NCBI GenBank assembly: GCA_030704615.1
Contig: CM060733.1
Location: 21,824,001-21,888,000, forward strand
Source: Takakia lepidozioides
Taxonomy: Eukaryota; Streptophyta; Takakiopsida; Takakiales; Takakiaceae
Length of the DNA: 64,000 bases
Reading direction: 5' to 3'
The notes below the pieces were generated by a model. The model was not told the origin of the DNA. It saw only the letters and a list, made by a program, of their open reading frames with translations, and ran no database searches. Each line of letters begins with the position of its first letter. Position 1 is the first letter of the stretch. A program made the position numbers and the translations under genes. This document shows, piece by piece, positions 48,090-59,800 of this stretch.

Positions 48090-49765
48090 TCAACGCTTCT
48101 TCCGCTTTTGAGGTCGCCCTTCGAAAACTGCAACCGCCTCGGATGCGTTTCCCATTTCTGAGGCACGCACCCAAGATGCCTCCACATGATGATAGCCTTT
48201 CCATTTGACGAGATACTCCGTTTCTCGGTTCTTGAACCTCCTCGACTTAAGTATTGCCTCCACCTCGTACTCAGGTTCATTTTCATGATCCAACAGCACA
48301 GGTGGCGGACGCAACACTTGATGCCGATTCGGACGCGCTTTATCTTTGAAGTAAGGCTTCAAAAGGGAGACGTGGAATACTGGATGCACCTTGTTGTTTG
48401 CCGGCAGCTCCAATTCATACACATCCTCATTCATAACCTTCCGGATGCGAAAGGGTCCCGCATACGGAGGTACGAACTTTGGACTCACTTCCGGAGGTAG
48501 TCGGAAATTCTTGATGTTCAACCAGACCTTCGTGCCTACCTCACACTTCACTTCCCTCCGCTTCCAATTCGCCTGCCTTTCATACCGTTTCCTAGCTTTG
48601 GCAATGTTGTACTTTGCGAGCTTCAACAAACGCTCGCGTTCTTCCAGTACTGCCGCTACTGCCGGTTCTTCAACGTCCTGGGCGGCCCAACTTGTCGGCA
48701 CCAGAGTTGCTTTTCCATAGACCAATACGAAAGGGGAAACTCCCGTTGCGGAGTGTTCTGTGTTATTATAACAGAACTCTGCCGCGTCTAAGTGTTCCAC
48801 CCAGTCTGTTTGGTCTGCCGACACGTAATTCCGCAAGATCTGCTTCACTACGGATTCACTCTTTCCGTTTGGCCGTCGGTCGTAGGTCGGAAGGCGGTGC
48901 TCATCTTCAGCCTCGTCCCCATCTTCTTCCAAAGTGCCCTCCAAAATTTACTCGTAAACTTTGGATCGCGGTCCGAGACAATATCCTTCGGGACTCCATG
49001 ATGCTTTAAGACATGGGCGAAGTAAAGTCGTCCTGTTTCCTACACCGTTGCCGTCTCTTTGGTGGAGATGAAATGGCCCATTTTACTGAACCTATCCACC
49101 ACCACCATGATTGCATCAAATCCTTTTGACAGCGGCATAGCAGTCATGAAATCCATCGAGACGCTTTCCCAAGTCCCATCTGGAATTGGCAAGGGTTGTA
49201 AGAGCCCCGCTTGCTTTTTGTACTCGCTCTGGTTTTGTTGGCATGTGGTGCATGTCTTGACATACTCCTCTGCCTCCTCCCTCAGTTTGGGCCAGAAATA
49301 CTCTTTCTTCAAGAGTGCCGCAGTGCGTTTGGCTCTGTCGTGGCCCGCAAGCGGGCTATCATGGCATTCTCTCAAGATGCTATCTCTGATCCCTCCCTTC
49401 GGCACGTAGAGACGTTTTTGCTTATACCGGAGCAGTCCATTTTGCAAGTGGAACTGCGATTTAACCCCCATCCTCAAGTCCTGCATCACGGACTTCGCCA
49501 GCTCATCCTTCCGGCAAGCCTTCCGGATCTTCCTTTGGAGCGTCGTCTCGCCCCTGTACACCAACATGAGCTGCTGCTTTCTACTTAAAGCATCGGCCAC
49601 CACGTTGTCCCGTCCCGGTTTGTACTGGATATCCACATCGAACACCGCCAAAGTATCTTGCCACCTAAGTTTTTTGGGGACAACTTGGGCTACGTGGCAA
49701 AATACTTCACCGTGACATTGTCCGTGAACACCTTCACTGGGTTGGAACCAACATAGTGACGCCAA
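48090..49765 (-). pseudogene. Chromovirus integrase and chromodomain region
   Basis: From upstream: the end of RNase H (IQYKPGRDNVVADALSRK), the integrase zinc-binding H-H-C-C region (ending CTTCQQNQ), the core with MDFMTAMPLS and later VSDRDPKF, and GPFRIRKV. A chromodomain follows near the C-terminus (VEAILKSRRF, EYLVKWKGYHHVEASWV), close to 48150-48290. Chromodomains steer such elements to heterochromatin. An in-frame TAG follows ETATV near 49040, and a one-base frameshift lies near 48870. Neither is compatible with a working polyprotein. Confidence 0.92.
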
Positions 49766-50807
49766 AGCTCAAGACAGTGCACCACCGCCTTAATCTCTTT
49801 CTCGTGCGTCGGCCACCGTCGCTCCACTTCATTCAGTTTCTTACTTTTGTAAGCCACTGGACGTCTATCTTGCATCAATACACCCCCAATCGCGAAGTCC
49901 GACGCATCTGTATGAATCTCGAACGGACGATCGAACTCCGGGATTTTCAAGACTGGAGCTTCCGCCGTCCGCTGCTTCAATTCAGCAAAAGCTTGGCCAC
50001 AAAAGGTGTTCCATGCCCAGACTTTGGATTTACACAGAAGGTTTGACAGCGGCTCACATACTTCCGGTAATAAGAGGCGAGTCCTAGGAAGGATCGCACT
50101 TCCGGGACCGATGTCGGAGGCTCCCAGTCCAAGATTGCCCTCACCTTCCTGTCATCCATTCTGATCCCATCCTGTGTAATCACATGCCCCAGGAACTCCA
50201 CTTTTGTGACCCCGAATTCGCACTTTGAAGCTTTGGCATACAGCTTCCCTTCCCGCAATTTCTGGAACACCCTTTTGAGGTGTTCCAGGTGCTCCTCCTT
50301 TGTTTTCGAATACACCAAGATGTCGTCGATGTACACGATCACAAAGTCATCCAACCACTCCTGGAAAAGGCTGTTCATCAGCGTGCTAAAGGTCGCGGGA
50401 GCGTTGGTGAGTCCAAAAGGCATCACCAAGAACTCATATGAACTATACCTTGTCTTGCACGCGGTCTTCTCCTCATCTCCTTCTGCCACTCGAATTTGAT
50501 GATAGCCGGAGCGCAGATCGATCCGGCTGAAATACTTCGCTCCTGCCAACCGATCGAAAAGGTCGTCGATCCTTGGCAAAGGGTACCGGTTTTTGATAGT
50601 CACCTTATTCAAAGCCCTGTAATCGATACACATCCACAGCGTCCTATCCTTCTTGTCTGTGAATAGCACCGGGGCTCCGTAAGGTGACTTACTCGGCCGA
50701 ATGTACCCCTTTGACATTAGATCTTTGAGCTGAGTCTTCAGCTCGACCAACTCTCTGTGGCTTAACCGGTAGGGCGCCTTGGCAGGCGGTTCCGATCCCG
50801 GTATCAC
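49690..50807 (-). pseudogene. Chromovirus reverse transcriptase and RNase H region
   Basis: RT motifs are clear: [37 protein letters not shown] and the catalytic YIDD box. RNase H has EIHTDASDFAIGGVL. The frame shifts between RT and RNase H (about 49980-50050) and again at the end of RNase H (about 49690-49765). Confidence 0.95.
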
Positions 50808-52628
50808 CTCAATCTTGTGGTCAACTCCTCTTCACGGTGGCAAGCCGCTTGGTAAATCCTCCGACATCACATCCTGGTATTTCTCCAAAATCCCCTTGAT
50901 CCACTCTGGGCTCGGCTCCCCATCGCCTTCTCCCTTCACTTCTCTAATGTAGAGCAAAAACTGGGGCTCGTGTGCCTCCTCCACGGCCCACTCCCTTGCT
51001 GACAGAAGGTTTATTCGCCCTCCCACGGGTTTGGGCGTTTTCGACACTCGTAAGACCTCGCCACCATTCCCACATGGCAGCGTGACTACTCTCTTGCGGC
51101 CATCTATGATCGCTCCGGATTTGCTCAAAAAGGTCATCCCCAAAATGAGATCCACTCCATCGATCTCGCAGATGGTGAAGTTCTCACGTCCCTCCCAACT
51201 CCCCAGTTGACGAGGAACATCAAACGCCAACCTTGTCGCCAATTGCGGTTCTCCTTTGGCAGAACGCACCTCAATAGAGGTCCCCACGTCACTTGTCGGG
51301 AGTCCGAGCTTTTGTGCCGTTGCCGGTGTCATGAAGGAGTGCGACGCTCCTGTGTCCACCAACAACGACACGTTAGTTCCGGATATTATCCCATCCACGA
51401 ACAATAACTGACTCCCTTTACGTAAGGCGCCAGTTTCCTGATACAACTCATAAGAAAATTTGCCTACCTTGCAAGTCCTGGCGACCACCGCTTCCACCAA
51501 GCGACTGATGGTATCTTCCGACAGCTCTGTGGTCGCCCGAGTCATGTTCAATTGTCGAGGCTTCGTGCACTTCTTTACCATGTGCCCGGGCTCCCCGCAA
51601 TTGAAACACACTCCATCAAAGGTTGCCTTCTGTCCGCCATAGGCCGCTCCACCCGCTTTTCCTTTCAAAGCACCGGGTGCCGCCTTGACTTGTGAAGGCC
51701 CTCCCTTCGATTTCCACGTGCCATTGTCGCCGCGTGGCCTATCCCACTTCTTTTCTGGTCGGAAGGAGTCACCTTCCCGCCGGGTCTTCTTGTGGTTCAG
51801 CTCCGTACGGCCTTGTCTTTCACCCTTAGGGACATCCGAGAAACATTCAGCCCTCTCAATTGCCTCGTTCAAAGTCTTAGGTGGCTTCTCCTCCAACTTC
51901 CGCCTAGCCCATGGAGCCAGTCCCGCCACAAAGTTGAAGACCATTTCTGGTTCTGCCATATCCGCGACTTCGAGCAAAAGCACATTGAAAGCCTGGACAT
52001 ATCCCCGAATGTTATCTGTTTGCTTCAAATTCCTCATCTTGTCCCGGGCGAGCCAGGACGCGTTGAGGGGCACAAACTGCCTCTTCATCAATTCCTTGAA
52101 CCCACTCCACTTCAAGGTTTCCGGGCTTGGACCTCGGTCGTGAAGGCGTTTCTGCCACCATTGTTAAGCATAGCCCCTCAAATAGGTGGGAGCCACTTCC
52201 ACCCGATCCTCGTCACTCAACTTGGCCGCCCGGAAGTACTGCTCTAGCTCCAAGAGCCAGGTGTTGAGTGCCTTCCGATTTCGGACGCCCTCGAAGGTGC
52301 CGGGTTCCTTAGGCTTCACCTTAAACTTTGCCTTAGTGGAAGTGGCATTAGCCGCCTTCAACACGTCTTTCAACGTCCCACCAAATTGCGCCAACAACCC
52401 TTCCCAAAAGGTTGCCGGCATGGGAGGCATCTGTTGGTCGGTCGGAGCTCTCAGGGATTCATCAGGCTCCGACTCCTCAGATTCCTCCCGCTCTTGAGCG
52501 GCCTCGTTTTCGGAAACATGCATCGCTTCCTCAAACGGCCGCCTCGGTGACACGTCGCCCCCATCGGTGTCGCCAAGATCATCATCTTTTGGGCCGTTCC
52601 GCTTTCGCTTTGGCTTGCCCGACCCCAT
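50808..52628 (-). pseudogene. Chromovirus Gag and protease region
   Basis: Gag starts at the ATG at 52628 (MGSGKPKRKR), has the core ending in VFNFVAGLAPWARRKLEEKP and one CCHC knuckle (CFNCGEPGHMVKKC). The aspartic protease has LLVDTGASHSF. Stop codons are at 52164-52166 (TAA, where the related fragment near 39575 still has CAA) and near 50834 (TGA after SGLPP). The arrangement suggests that a single Gag-Pol frame was once present. Confidence 0.93.
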
Positions 52629-52669
52629 GATGAGGCCAATCCCAAAGACGATCGCGTACTGAACTCTAA

Positions 52670-52681
52670 GCTCTGATACCA
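52670..52681 (-). other. Primer binding site (initiator Met tRNA)
   Basis: TGGTATCAGAGC on the minus strand, separated by two bases from the 5' LTR end. Confidence 0.9.
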
Positions 52682-52683
52682 AG

Positions 52684-53406
52684 TGTCGCGCACCTCACTT
52701 TGGTAAGCTCGCCCTCAAGTCATAGTTACTCGCTTGATGCGCGCGCCTAACTCCCAACCTGGCCGCCGGGCCAACTTGGAGCTCCGGCTGCTCACCGGGG
52801 CATAACGGTCCCCCTTTGATCTCCCAAAGAACCCTCCAACGATTTGGAACTAGCGGAATTCCCTTTGGTAGTTGGCAGTCCGGAACAGCTCCCCACTCTT
52901 TGGTCGCTTTCCGGCTCGCTCGCTTACTCACTAGTTTTTGGTCACCAACGGGCTTGCGCCGTTCTCGGGGTTACTACTCCCTATATATACTTCTGTAGCT
53001 GTCCGCGGGGGTTTCACAAACAACCATGCCATTTTATGGCGAACCACCACGAACACCCTCGACTCCCGGTGATGAGTCGCGGTGAGTCTTGGCCCACCCA
53101 CCACGGCCCCTATGGACCATGATGAGTCCCAAGACTCCCCACGACTCCCACCACGAGGTCTCCGCCCCAAGGTGAGTCCTATGCCACCCCCATTAAGTCC
53201 CGCTAAGCTACCACCACCCCTTGTGGAGCCACCCCCACCGCAACCCGGTGTGCGGGGCTCCACCTAGTGAGCGCCTCCGCCTCCTTGAGTGTCTTGGGCA
53301 CTCAAGGGTGCTTCAGCCCCCCATACCTATCGCTGCCACTGCCCCCACCACAGGGGCAGCCCCTCTTGTGTCCCGACCCCTGCCCTCAAGGCAAAGGGCC
53401 GCGACA
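52684..53406 (-). repeat. 5' LTR of the full-length chromovirus
   Basis: It has a TATA box (GTATATATAG on the minus strand, about 52981-52991), which would drive transcription in element orientation. It is near-identical in length to the 3' LTR. Confidence 0.93.
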
Positions 53407-53828
53407 CTCCCCTACTGCAGCAGATCGCGCAGATTGGAGGTGAGAGACGACATATCGCGGGAAAATAAAATAAAATAATATATATATATATATATTTTTT
53501 TTATTTTTAAAAAAAACCCCCTAGTGTGGGAACCGGATCCGGAACAGCCATCGACCCCCCCCCGGTTCCGGTTCCGGTTCCTGGAAAAACCCGTACCCGG
53601 CGGTTCCGGTTCTGGAACCGGCTCGTCCATGCTCCCCCGATTCCGGTTCCTGTTCCAATACCGGTTCCAGGAACCGGAACCGCCGGTTCCAACCCGCCTA
53701 AGCGGGTACCCGCACAACACTAGTGGACACCTTCATGACACACCAGACGGTGGTTTGAACCCACAACCACATCCAACGTGGTATGTGCCCATTACCGCTG
53801 GGCTACATGCTGGTTGTCACTTCAATGA

Positions 53829-56529
53829 TATGTTTTGTTGATCTTACTAGATCTACCAACCTGGTCGTTGGTTATGTGTTAGTTGTTAATCGCTCCTAAT
53901 TATTACCTTTTTATTAAAAAAGGAAAACCACCTGGGAAGGACAGCTCACAAATCAGGCCCCTTAATTATACTGAGATATTACTTCTCCCTATATAACAAA
54001 CAGCCATTACAATGTGCGGAAACAAAGGGCTTCTTTTGTTCCCTTTTATATGATCCCAAATGCCGTTGCCACATTTATTCGGACAGCTTATACATGTCCA
54101 CTGTCCACTCCTCTTTCGTTAAGGTTATTTTTCAAATGATTGGGGTTACATTTATTTTGGTCGGCAATGAACTTAGCCTTTTTTTTTTTTTAAAGAAAAG
54201 AAAAAGTTAGCTTGTTCATGAAAGGAGACCAAGGCCCTGAAACTCATATTGATGAAAAGCAAGGAAAAAATAACCTTGCAGAGAGGCCAAAAGGCTACAA
54301 CAAGGGGGAACTCCAGGAAGTCCACAGAGGGAGGACCTCTGTTTCATCCAGCAAACGTATAAACAAGGTCCAGATATACCTGGTGCAGACGAGGGGCAGT
54401 GGTGGGCAGAGCATGCAGAGTGTGGACACTCCTGCCCAAGATGCTGTGCAGTGTGGCAGCCTTGTTGAGGCTGCGGAATATTCTAGTATTTCTGAACAGA
54501 AATCATTAGCTTTAGACCTTGTCTTACTTTGGACTTCCCCCACTCTCTTTTTCTTGGACCAATGATTACACCCAACAAGCCTATTAGTGTTTGTTAGCAC
54601 ATATACCTGCCTCCTTGGCTCCCACTAGTTGGATTTCCCATACAAGCACCTCACACTCACCCAAGCACTGACTGCTTTTGCCAGAGTGGTAGGAGGCGGT
54701 GGCCCCCTCTCCCTCTATAATGCACTTCCTCCAAGCCTGTTTGTTTTGTGTGTTTTCCTGCTTTTCTATGGGAACCGAAATTATCAGGGTGGTGGTGATG
54801 CAGTATATGAGATATATAAAGACGAGTTGTTGAGGGGGACTCTCGGCCAAACTTTCCCGCTTAGATGTTTTCAGCAGTTCTTTCATACCATCAAGTTTAT
54901 AGTTATGAAGTGCGGCCAGCCGAACCGGTAGTCTATGTCGTTTGTTGTTGTTGTAACATTGCACAAAAATGCATGGTACTTCCACTATGATTTTCCCAGT
55001 TTGCTATGTCCAGTGAACGAGCCCCTGGATCCCAGAACCAAAACAACAGGGGATTAAAAGACCCAAAACAATAGGGGATTAAACACAAGGTCAGCAAACA
55101 TACCGAACTTGCTCCGGGCCACTCCTAATGGCCAGAAATACAGGTGTTTTAGAAAAAATGAAGATAATAATGTCATGAGTGGGAAATGATGTCTTGTTTG
55201 ACACAATCATTTCAATATCCAGGAGTCCTTTGAGGCCCTCTCTTGTGAATTGAGCCAACATGAGGACTAGATCAGCAAAGCAAATACAATTGGAAAGGAA
55301 GCAACATGAGCAGGTGTGCGTGACTCATTGCAAAGGACAGTGGGCCCTCGCCAGCTCTTTTTGTTCAATTGTGGCCCAAAAAGCCCACTCTTTCCACCCA
55401 AGTCCTCAAACGTACTGAACTGTACTCAGCTTCAGGAGCAGCCCAGCGCTCCAATCCAGATGATGCCCTGCAGGCTGGGGCCCCCCCACCCTGCCAATGT
55501 GGGGTCCCTAGGGACCCCTCTAAAGTGAGCCCATTGGATGGATGACAAGCTAGTACTGAACGAATGATAGCCACTTGAATGAATGAGCCAGTCCCCTGAA
55601 TGACAGAAAGTTAAGGCACATTCGGATGTAATGGATGATGAATTGGGGATACATTGAACTGAGGCAATGCATGAATGGATGTAAGTTAGGGAGGCAATGA
55701 GATGCATGGCCAGCTAGGCAAATGAATGAGGACGGAGGGACAGACTTTTGGGTGGCAGCTTTTTTTTACTGGGAGTGTGTGCCACAAAACAGTCAACAAC
55801 CCCAGCAGCAGTGGGTCTGTAGTCTGTACCGGGACTGCTTTCCAAAGTGCTGCTCCTCCACCCAAAGTATATACTTTCATCCATCGTTCATTACTTGTTC
55901 ACCCTTCTGCATCCATCTGTACCACCTTTGTTCATCGCTGTCTGATCCAGGGAGAATAAAAATGGCACAGTGCAGACAGACAGACTGTGAAAGGGAGGTT
56001 CCTTTTCAAAGAAGATTAGGGACGGTAAATATCCAGCCGTATTATGGCAGGATTTGGGGCAGTGGATGAGAACAGTCAGCTAAGTAGTAACTAGACTCCC
56101 TACTTTCCCTTCCTTGTAGCAGGATTGGGTTTAGGGTTTACATATAAGGACAGCTAACTAGCTGGTTTACCCACTCAGATTTTATTCCTACTGTCAGTCA
56201 ACTTCCCATGAAGATTTCAGGGCACGGACATGTATAGAAAACCCCTTCATGTTTATTTTATTTATTTTATTTTTTATGACTCGTATTTATGACTCAATAG
56301 TTTTTCCTCTCCTGGAGGCTGCAAGTTACTCGGAGAACATTTCCAGAAAAAAGAAAAAAAAGAAAAAAAGAACATTTCGCATGTAGTTTTTCGGCTCACC
56401 CTGGATCTACATAGTTCTGTTTTTAAAAAAAAAAAATCTGTTTTTTTCTCAAGGATTAGAAATGGGTTGGCTCAAATACAGATCCTTTTAATTGGAAAGG
56501 TCCCTTCTGTTTCTTAAGACAAAATTTAG
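53829..56529. other. Long interval without a supported gene
   Basis: It begins with a repeat fragment shared with 7975-8030. Open frames near 54584-54985 and 55316-56069 have no recognised family features. The part 55560-55690 is rich in ATGAATG words (low complexity). Confidence 0.4.
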
Positions 56530-56672
56530 GGAGGGAGACAGATGGGAACGATGGGACACCCCCAAGGAGAAGAACACACCACACCCAACAATGTAGCAGG
56601 ATTCGACCCCAGAATCATCTGGGTGGCACTCAGTGCACTATCCAACTGAACTACTGCCAGGTGGTAAGGTCA
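56530..56672 (-). repeat. tRNA-derived SINE, family 1, copy 4
   Basis: On the minus strand it reads GTAGTTCAGTTGGATAG (A box), then GGGGTCGAATCCTG (B box), then GGGTGTGGTGTGTTCTTCTC. This is the best-preserved head of the family in the window. Confidence 0.8.
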
Positions 56673-56784
56673 CTTGTTTTTTCTCTTTTTGTTTTTTGAA
56701 ATTTAGATAAAGGGGAGGTCGGAACCCTTGAAAATTTCCTTCCAAATAAAAACAAAAACCTCAACAGCCGCAATTAACTTGAAA

Positions 56785-56835
56785 TCTGATAAAGATAAAG
56801 ATTCTTTAACGTCCAGTGAATTTACAGAGCCTACT
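56785..56835 (-). repeat. SINE family 3 tail alone
   Basis: The minus strand shows ACTGGACGTTAAAGAATC followed by TTTATC repeats, as at 30488-30530, without any head. Confidence 0.6.
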
Positions 56836-59800
56836 CTGAGAAAGAATACCTTTCTATTAGAAAAAGAAAAAGAAATACTGCAATTAGAAATTAGTGAATA
56901 AGAACAAAAGCAATGAGTGAGAGTGGGAGGATGTGCGTTGACGGCGCTGCCTACGTAGCGACGGCAGCGTCGACCTTTTGGTGTGTTTGCGCTGGATGTG
57001 CAGGGATGGATATCGACGTCCATTGATCTCGGTCAGCGGATGGACGCCGTCAACGGAGACTTGGTCTAGTCGCTACTTACTCACCCCGCTTGCTGCGCCT
57101 CATGCAGCGGACGGATATCTGATGCACTCTATATTAGTCCACCGATTTCACACTCGGATTTGTTTCCATTTGAAGCCGGAAGTATCTTGTGTATTCAACT
57201 GCTACATCACAAGATGTACAGCACAAATAATTCTCCACAGATTCCATGCTGTCTGAACACTTCACCAACTATTGCTTGGATTGTCCACGGTTTCACCCAG
57301 CCGGGGTCTGAGAAACTTAAGAAATGCTTGTCTCGCACCCAAAATGTCTTGGGGCGTGAAGAATTTTTGCTTTTCCCAACATGTCTGAGGACTTTGGGAA
57401 TTTTGACTGTGGAATCGCATCGGACTCTTAGATAGTATTTTTTACTCAATTCATGAGTACCCAAATATAGCCTGGGCGAAAAAGCTGCTGAAAACAATCG
57501 GTAGCCTACTGACACCAGAAGATATTTCTCATTGCACTCATCCTTCTCTTTTGCTTTTCTTTGCCTAGTAATTTCATGTCTTTCTACCACTAGTGCCACA
57601 TGGAGGGATTCTCAGTATATATTTACGATCTGATTAACAAGATGCATGCTAGCCCTGCCCTGGGATAGTAATTTTTACTTCTCCATACTAATCCCTTGAA
57701 TCCCCCTCTACTGGCTGGGAATGCATAATCCCTGCCTTTTGGTGGAATTGGGGGAGGTAATGTGAGCAACCACCCGTTTAGCAAGGTGACAAAAGTCTCC
57801 GGGATGTTTCAGGGACCTTCAGACACTGGAATAGTACAAACCCACTGCGTCCAAGTTGTTTGGAGGATATTGCGAGTATGTAAACGACCGACAGTGTCTC
57901 GCCATAGCTTGGGACACGCGAAGTGTGTCAGTCTTAGACTTTTGGTTTGACCCCAAACTCCAACAGAACTTAGGCCTGTAACAGTGATGAGGCGTTTTGC
58001 TTTGTATGCGGGTGATGATCCACTCCAGCGCTCATTCACTCCCCTAAGCTTTAAGCCAGTTTGGTAAGATCTCCATTTCGTCTCAGTTAGTTTGAGGACT
58101 TACTGACACTCATCTTTAATTAGTTGTTATTATGTATACTCCAGCGACTCAGTGGTAATTGCTAAGCACAGGGTTTCAGCTACTATTAAGTCTCCAAGTT
58201 GGAGCTGGCAGAGAAGTAAAGGATGATGATTAGGTCCCTAACAAGGAATTGATGCCCCACCTTAACGTTACAATCCTGCACAGAATTCATGACCTATGAA
58301 ATGAAATCTGTCGCTCCAGTCTTCCCTTATTGGACGAAAAAGAGATTTATAACAGCTGTAATGGAGTATTATTTTATTCAAATACTGCACTTGTTGATCA
58401 GAGCCCATTATGCCTAGAGGGAGATGGCAAACCTGTCTTGTGTTAGTGATCATTGTGTCACTTTGCTATCACCTGAAATTCTGTAGTCGACGGTGGGATA
58501 TATAAATAAGAGCCAACGGAAACATGAGGTGGGTAGGATACTGGCCTGAGGGCAGGACTCGGATTCTCAAACCTGGGAAAACACTAGGAAGAACTGTACC
58601 TGTCTTAAAAATACGGCTGAATAAGGAAATTAAGCCAATTGATGCTCGTATTTCTGCGGAGAAAACGTGGAATCTGAGGAGAATGGGTTTTTTCCAGTCT
58701 CAAATTTACGGCGGAAATTTGAGTCGGCCAGGACCTGAAATGGGTTTGCAGTGTTCAGCGCAGAGCGGCCGTATGTGTGCAGAGATCTCCAGGCGCCACT
58801 GTAGGCAAACTTAATCACCTCTTGACAAAGGAAACGCTGTCCCTGCAACAATGTCCCTCACATCTAAATCTCTCTGGAGAGTGTGGGCTGATGACCTTGG
58901 TGAAGCAGGCAGTGGTCGGAGCTGCCAGCTATGGCCCAATGAACTTGCATTTAGCCTTAATAAAGATTATTCGTTGCCCGAATCATTGCAACGTTAGGAC
59001 TTTGACCCAGTAATATTTTTCGGGCACTCATTTGCTGCCAGTGCAGCCGTGGATTACTGTACTGGAAATACTGAATTGTCACTGCAATCGATGGATAAAG
59101 ATCAGTACCTAGTGCAAGTAGTGTAATCACGCTGTATTGAAGTAGTTGCAGTAAATCTTCAATCCAAATCTATGAAAACCCACCTATTAGTCAACTTGAA
59201 GTGGGTAGTAAGTACTAGTAAGTAGTACAATTTGCGGAGTCATAGATAGGGTATAATTTTGGTTCGTGACTGGTTTATAATATTACCTGTACTGTGATTG
59301 GAGTACGTTGCCCTGTATCCCTCATCGCTCATAAATGAAAGGGGTTATTCTTTCCCCTCCTCCAGAAAGGGCAATTCTGCTGCCAGTTGAAAACGAAGCA
59401 GAAGAACGTTGTTGCTGCAATTTAATACGTCCTTTTCTAGTAATAAAATAATCTAGAAGAGAAAGGATTGGAAGGCCATGTGATTAGTGTGAACTTGAGT
59501 GTTGTTGCAATCCGGAGTCCGTGGGGAGTGCAGGGAAAGGATCACCAGAGGGCGTTTTAAGGCCCCTTCACGCTGCAGCACTGGAGTCCTTTATAGTACA
59601 GGGGTGTCTTTATTTGCACAATTGAGAGGTGTCTCAATTGCGTTTTCATGCCTTTGGCTTGTGTCAGTGAAATGTACCTATGACAGATTGACAGATTATT
59701 GGTTTGGAAACTTGCGTATAAAGGAGTACAAGGGGCATTCAAGGCCTTCCACCTACTGCGATTGCAACTTTTCTGGATAAAAATTCCCGGAGAAACTGTA

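Larger units (their letters stand above)
46546..53406 (-). mobile_element. Full-length Ty3/gypsy chromovirus, defective
   Basis: LTRs at 46546-47270 and 52684-53406 (725 and 723 bp) share TGTCGCG...CGCGACA ends. The target duplication CTCCC is at 46541-46545 and 53407-53411. The internal order Gag, protease, RT, RNase H, integrase, chromodomain is that of a plant chromovirus. The two LTRs differ at roughly two dozen sites by eye, nearly all transitions, so the insertion is not recent. Coding is broken by several stops and frameshifts, so the element is not autonomous. Confidence 0.95.
45949..53722. mobile_element. Non-autonomous hAT-like element (about 0.9 kb) containing a nested retrotransposon
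   Basis: The ends are CAATGTTTTGCGG (left) and TAGTGTTGTGCGG (right, opposite strand), near-matching inverted repeats of hAT type. The 8-bp target duplication GTGGACAC is present at 45941-45948 and 53723-53730. The subterminal parts are packed with GGTTCCGGTTCC-type repeats on both sides (about 45958-46140 and 53530-53695). No transposase is present. Its own sequence is 45949-46545 plus 53412-53722. Confidence 0.85.
45850..53818 (-). repeat. SINE family 2 copy split by a hAT-like insertion
   Basis: The tail half lies at 45850-45948 and the head half (A and B boxes) at 53723-53818, both in minus orientation. Together they rebuild the copy seen at 41567-41735. The outer flanks carry the duplication ACTTCAATGA (45840-45849 and 53819-53828), which proves a single original SINE. 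Confidence 0.88.

Noticed and set aside
48186-49588. Plus-strand open frames of more than 100 codons
   Set aside because: Antisense to chromovirus integrase and RNase H.
54629-54931. Possible exon ending in a basic segment
   Set aside because: No consistent splice partners and no recognised similarity.
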